NCBI RefSeq assembly: GCF_000821065.1
Contig: NZ_CDGG01000001.1
Coordinates: 4,526,001 to 4,590,000, forward strand
Direction: 5' to 3'
DNA length: 64,000 nt
DNA from: Oceanobacillus oncorhynchi
Lineage (GTDB): Bacteria; Bacillota; Bacilli; Bacillales; Amphibacillaceae
Positions 61,788 to 64,000 of this stretch are shown here, in pieces; position 1 is the stretch's first letter, and every line of letters starts with the position of its first letter. The position numbers and the translations under genes were made by a program. The notes beneath the pieces are model-generated. The model made no database searches and was not told the origin of the DNA. It saw nothing but the letters and a program-made list of their open reading frames with translations.

Positions 61788-63359
61788 ATGTCAATTCAAG
61801 AAGAAGTACAGAAAAGAAAAACATTTGCGATTATCTCGCATCCCGATGCCGGGAAGACAACAATGACAGAAAAATTACTGTTATATGGCAACCTTATCCG
61901 TTCAGCAGGAACAGTCAAAGGGAAAAAATCCGGCAAATTCGCTACATCCGACTGGATGGAAATTGAGAAACAACGTGGTATTTCGGTTACATCCAGTGTC
62001 ATGAACTTTGAATATGAGGGTTTTCATATCAATATTTTAGATACCCCGGGACACGAAGATTTCAGTGAGGATACGTACCGGACTTTAACCGCTGTTGACA
62101 GTGTTGTGATGATTATTGATTCTACGAAAGGAATTGAAGCACAGACCATCAAACTGTTCAAGGTTTGCCGGATGCGCGGAATTCCTATCTTTACTTTTAT
62201 GAATAAATTAGACCGGGAAGGAAAAGAGCCATTAGCTTTATTGGAGGAATTAGAAGAGGTATTAGAAATCGATACGTATCCAATGAACTGGCCGGCTGGC
62301 ATGGGAAAAGGCTTCCTCGGAATTTTTGACCGGGAAAATGAACAATTTGTACAGCATCATCCAGGAGCAGAGGAAAGCTATATCCCTTATAAAGAATTAG
62401 AAAATCACCCAGAGTTAACTGAAAATGGAACCTACCAAGATGCAGTCAATGAACTGGAGCTTGTTGAGGAAGCTGGAAATACTTATTCTGAAGAAGCCAT
62501 TTTAAACGGCGAACTTACACCTGTTTTCTTCGGAAGCGCACTTTCCCCATTCGGCGTGCAAACATTTTTTGATTCCTTTATCCGCTTAGCACCGAGTCCG
62601 ACACCGCGTAAGTCGACCAAAGGTGCCGTAAAACCGGAAGAAGAAGACTTCTCTGGATTTATTTTTAAAATCCAAGCCAATATGAATCCTGCCCATCGTG
62701 ATCGAATTGCTTTTCTACGTGTTTGTTCCGGAAAATTCACACGCGGGATGAGTGTTGCGTTAGCACGGACCGGGAAAGAATTAAAACTTGCTCAATCCCA
62801 ACAAATGGTGGCGTCTTCCAGAGAAACCATCGAGGAAGCATATGCCGGCGATATTATCGGTATTTATGATCCCAATGCCTACCAAATTGGAGATACACTG
62901 CTGACCGGCAAAGAAAAATATGAATTTGATGAACTGCCGCAATTCCCGCCGGAAATCTTTAAAAAAGTCATGGCGAAAAATGCATTGAAATCGAAGCAGT
63001 TTCGTAAAGGAATTGAACAGCTTGTTCAGGAAGGCGCTATTCAGCTGTTCCGGGACAAATTAACAGATTCCTTTATTTTAGGCGCCGTCGGAGAATTGCA
63101 ATATCAGGTCTTCACCTACCGCATGGAAAATGAGTACAACGCCGAAGTAATCATGGAGCCAATTGGTGAACGGATTCCAAGATGGCTAAATCCTGAGCAG
63201 GCAGATGCTTCCTTGTTTGATTCTGGAAATCTGCTGGTACGTGACCGTCATGATCAGCCGCTCGTGCTGTTCCGAAATGAATTTGCATTAAACTGGTTTA
63301 AAGATAAAAATCCAGATATTGAGCTGATTGACCTTTTTGAGACAAATAATTATCAATAA
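61788..63359 (+). CDS. prfC: Peptide chain release factor 3
   Basis: Translational GTPase that recycles RF1/RF2 after termination; 523 residues. G1 is [15 protein letters not shown] near residue 17, G2 in [12 protein letters not shown]3 [14 protein letters not shown] near 84, G4 FMNKLDREG near 139. Domains II and III follow ([38 protein letters not shown]). ATG follows AAAGGAT. Confidence 0.96.
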   Translation: MSIQEEVQKRKTFAIISHPDAGKTTMTEKLLLYGNLIRSAGTVKGKKSGKFATSDWMEIEKQRGISVTSSVMNFEYEGFHINILDTPGHEDFSEDTYRTLTAVDSVVMIIDSTKGIEAQTIKLFKVCRMRGIPIFTFMNKLDREGKEPLALLEELEEVLEIDTYPMNWPAGMGKGFLGIFDRENEQFVQHHPGAEESYIPYKELENHPELTENGTYQDAVNELELVEEAGNTYSEEAILNGELTPVFFGSALSPFGVQTFFDSFIRLAPSPTPRKSTKGAVKPEEEDFSGFIFKIQANMNPAHRDRIAFLRVCSGKFTRGMSVALARTGKELKLAQSQQMVASSRETIEEAYAGDIIGIYDPNAYQIGDTLLTGKEKYEFDELPQFPPEIFKKVMAKNALKSKQFRKGIEQLVQEGAIQLFRDKLTDSFILGAVGELQYQVFTYRMENEYNAEVIMEPIGERIPRWLNPEQADASLFDSGNLLVRDRHDQPLVLFRNEFALNWFKDKNPDIELIDLFETNNYQ

Positions 63360-63366
63360 GAAAAAA

Positions 63367-63407
63367 TGGAGACAAGATTGGATATCATTCTGTCTCCGTT
63401 TTTATTA
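63367..63407 (+). terminator. Terminator of prfC
   Basis: TGGAGACA-AGA pairs with TC-TGTCTCC, then GTTTTTATT. Confidence 0.8.
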
Positions 63408-63465
63408 TTTGCCAATCTCCAGAGAAAAAAAACTGCAACTTCGGATTTTCCTTGTGTCTCGATAT

Positions 63466-63500
63466 TGAAAATCGCACAGTCAGTTACACTGCAATAAAAA
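63466..63500. repeat. Fragment like the end of repeat A
   Basis: CAGTTACACTGCAATAAAA resembles CCAGTGACACTGCGATAAAA at 50142-50161 (the A end). Confidence 0.45.
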
Positions 63501-63541
63501 AGGATTTCCAAACCTTTATCGCAAGGTACGGAAATCCTTCT
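63495..63541 (-). terminator. Terminator of the HelD-like gene
   Basis: AAGGATTTCC pairs with GGAAATCCTT, with AACCTTTATCGCAAGGT-like inner pairing, then T-run on the minus strand. Confidence 0.8.
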
Positions 63542-63553
63542 TCACACTCTTTC

Positions 63554-64000
63554 TCACCTTTCCACAATCGTCGCATACCTGTATTTCTCTTTAGGAACCT
63601 CACTTAAAAAAGGAGATATTTTATCAGAGTACAATAAGGTCAAATCATGCATAGCACGGGTGCACGCGGTATAAAGCAAATATTTATCTGTAGGGTGTGA
63701 ATACACTTCACTGGAAGCATCTGCAAGAATCACCGCATCAAATTCAATCCCCTTTGCTAAATAGACAGGAACAACCACAATCCCTTTTTGATAGGTTTTG
63801 GTATGCTCATTAATCTGTTTGATATCTATTTCTTTACGCAGCTGTTGATATATTTTATCACAGGCGCCTGCCGTCTTTGCAATAATGGCAATCGTTTCAT
63901 ATCCATTTTGCTGCTTCTCTTCTATTTTATGAAGCAATGCATCCTTTTCAGAAATGGATTTTGTCAAATGAATGACCTCTGGAAGTGAACCACTGCGTTC
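63554..64000 (-). CDS. helD: HelD-like UvrD-family helicase, partial (C-terminal end only)
   Basis: The frame is open to the window edge, 149 codons read from the edge to the stop. It covers UvrD motifs V and VI, with VPVYLAKGIEFDAVILADAS and YLLYTACTRAMHDLTLLY, the pattern of HelD, which rescues stalled RNA polymerase. The N-terminal part is outside the window. Other UvrD-like helicases cannot be ruled out. Confidence 0.75.
   Translation of the reverse strand, partial: ERSGSLPEVIHLTKSISEKDALLHKIEEKQQNGYETIAIIAKTAGACDKIYQQLRKEIDIKQINEHTKTYQKGIVVVPVYLAKGIEFDAVILADASSEVYSHPTDKYLLYTACTRAMHDLTLLYSDKISPFLSEVPKEKYRYATIVER

Noticed and set aside
1-64000. CRISPR array, prophage or biosynthetic cluster
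   Set aside because: No regularly spaced direct repeats, phage structural genes, integrase or multi-gene biosynthetic enzymes are visible.

Overview
The window looks like chromosomal core sequence of a low-GC, spore-former-type Bacillaceae, most like Oceanobacillus/Virgibacillus. I judge this from gene order shared with Bacillus subtilis (yitWVU-yitT-yitS, tyrS, acuABC, ccpA-aroA, ytxHG-murC-sftA-ytpR-ytpQ-ytpP, ytoQ-ytoP, ytnP), strong AGGAGG ribosome binding sites, frequent GTG/TTG starts and a Tyr T-box leader. No rRNA, tRNA, prophage or CRISPR was seen. Gene symbols rest on recalled family resemblance, not on a database search.

Layout. 1-8.1 kb: a cut-off Rossmann-fold gene, a DUF2929 gene, uppP, the yit block (Fe-S assembly, esterase, HAD phosphatase, YitT, DegV), an Nfu N-domain protein, a lipoprotein, then tyrS behind a T-box. 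8.5-13.8 kb: a class A penicillin-binding protein and acuABC. 13.9-24.9 kb: ccpA, aroA, ytxHG, murC, sftA, ytpRQP, all on the minus strand. 25.1-27.3 kb: a group II intron inside a terminal-inverted-repeat element, itself inside a dispersed intergenic repeat. 27.5-34.2 kb: ytoQ, a DUF84 NTPase, ytoP, ytzB-like, ytnP, a sodium:solute symporter pair, a small coiled protein, an aromatic-acid-exporter-like protein. 34.4-43 kb: gabD, mvaS, sbcDC, a ykuI-like EAL gene. 43.4-47.3 kb: the qoxABCD quinol oxidase operon. 47.3-49.9 kb: small membrane, secreted acidic and MerR-like proteins and a ZIP transporter. 50.2-55.7 kb: the methylcitrate-cycle operon prpCDB with a divergent LysR regulator and an AEC carrier. 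55.9-64 kb: DCC protein, DUF378 protein, rocD, an SNF2 helicase, prfC and the end of a HelD-like helicase.

How the parts connect. Carbon control links several regions. CcpA is encoded here, a cre-like site lies just upstream of prpC, and the ccpA promoter is bracketed by two palindromes. AcuABC would control acetyl-CoA synthetase by acetylation, but acsA is not next to it. The qox promoter carries two related TTTTGTGAA motifs that suggest redox control.

The most unusual structure is a nest of repeats. Repeat A (begins TTTATCGCAGT) hosts element B (19-bp terminal inverted repeats, one copy with a perfect 8-bp target duplication), and one B copy hosts the intron. The other B copy lies in the putative ~395-nt leader of ccpA.
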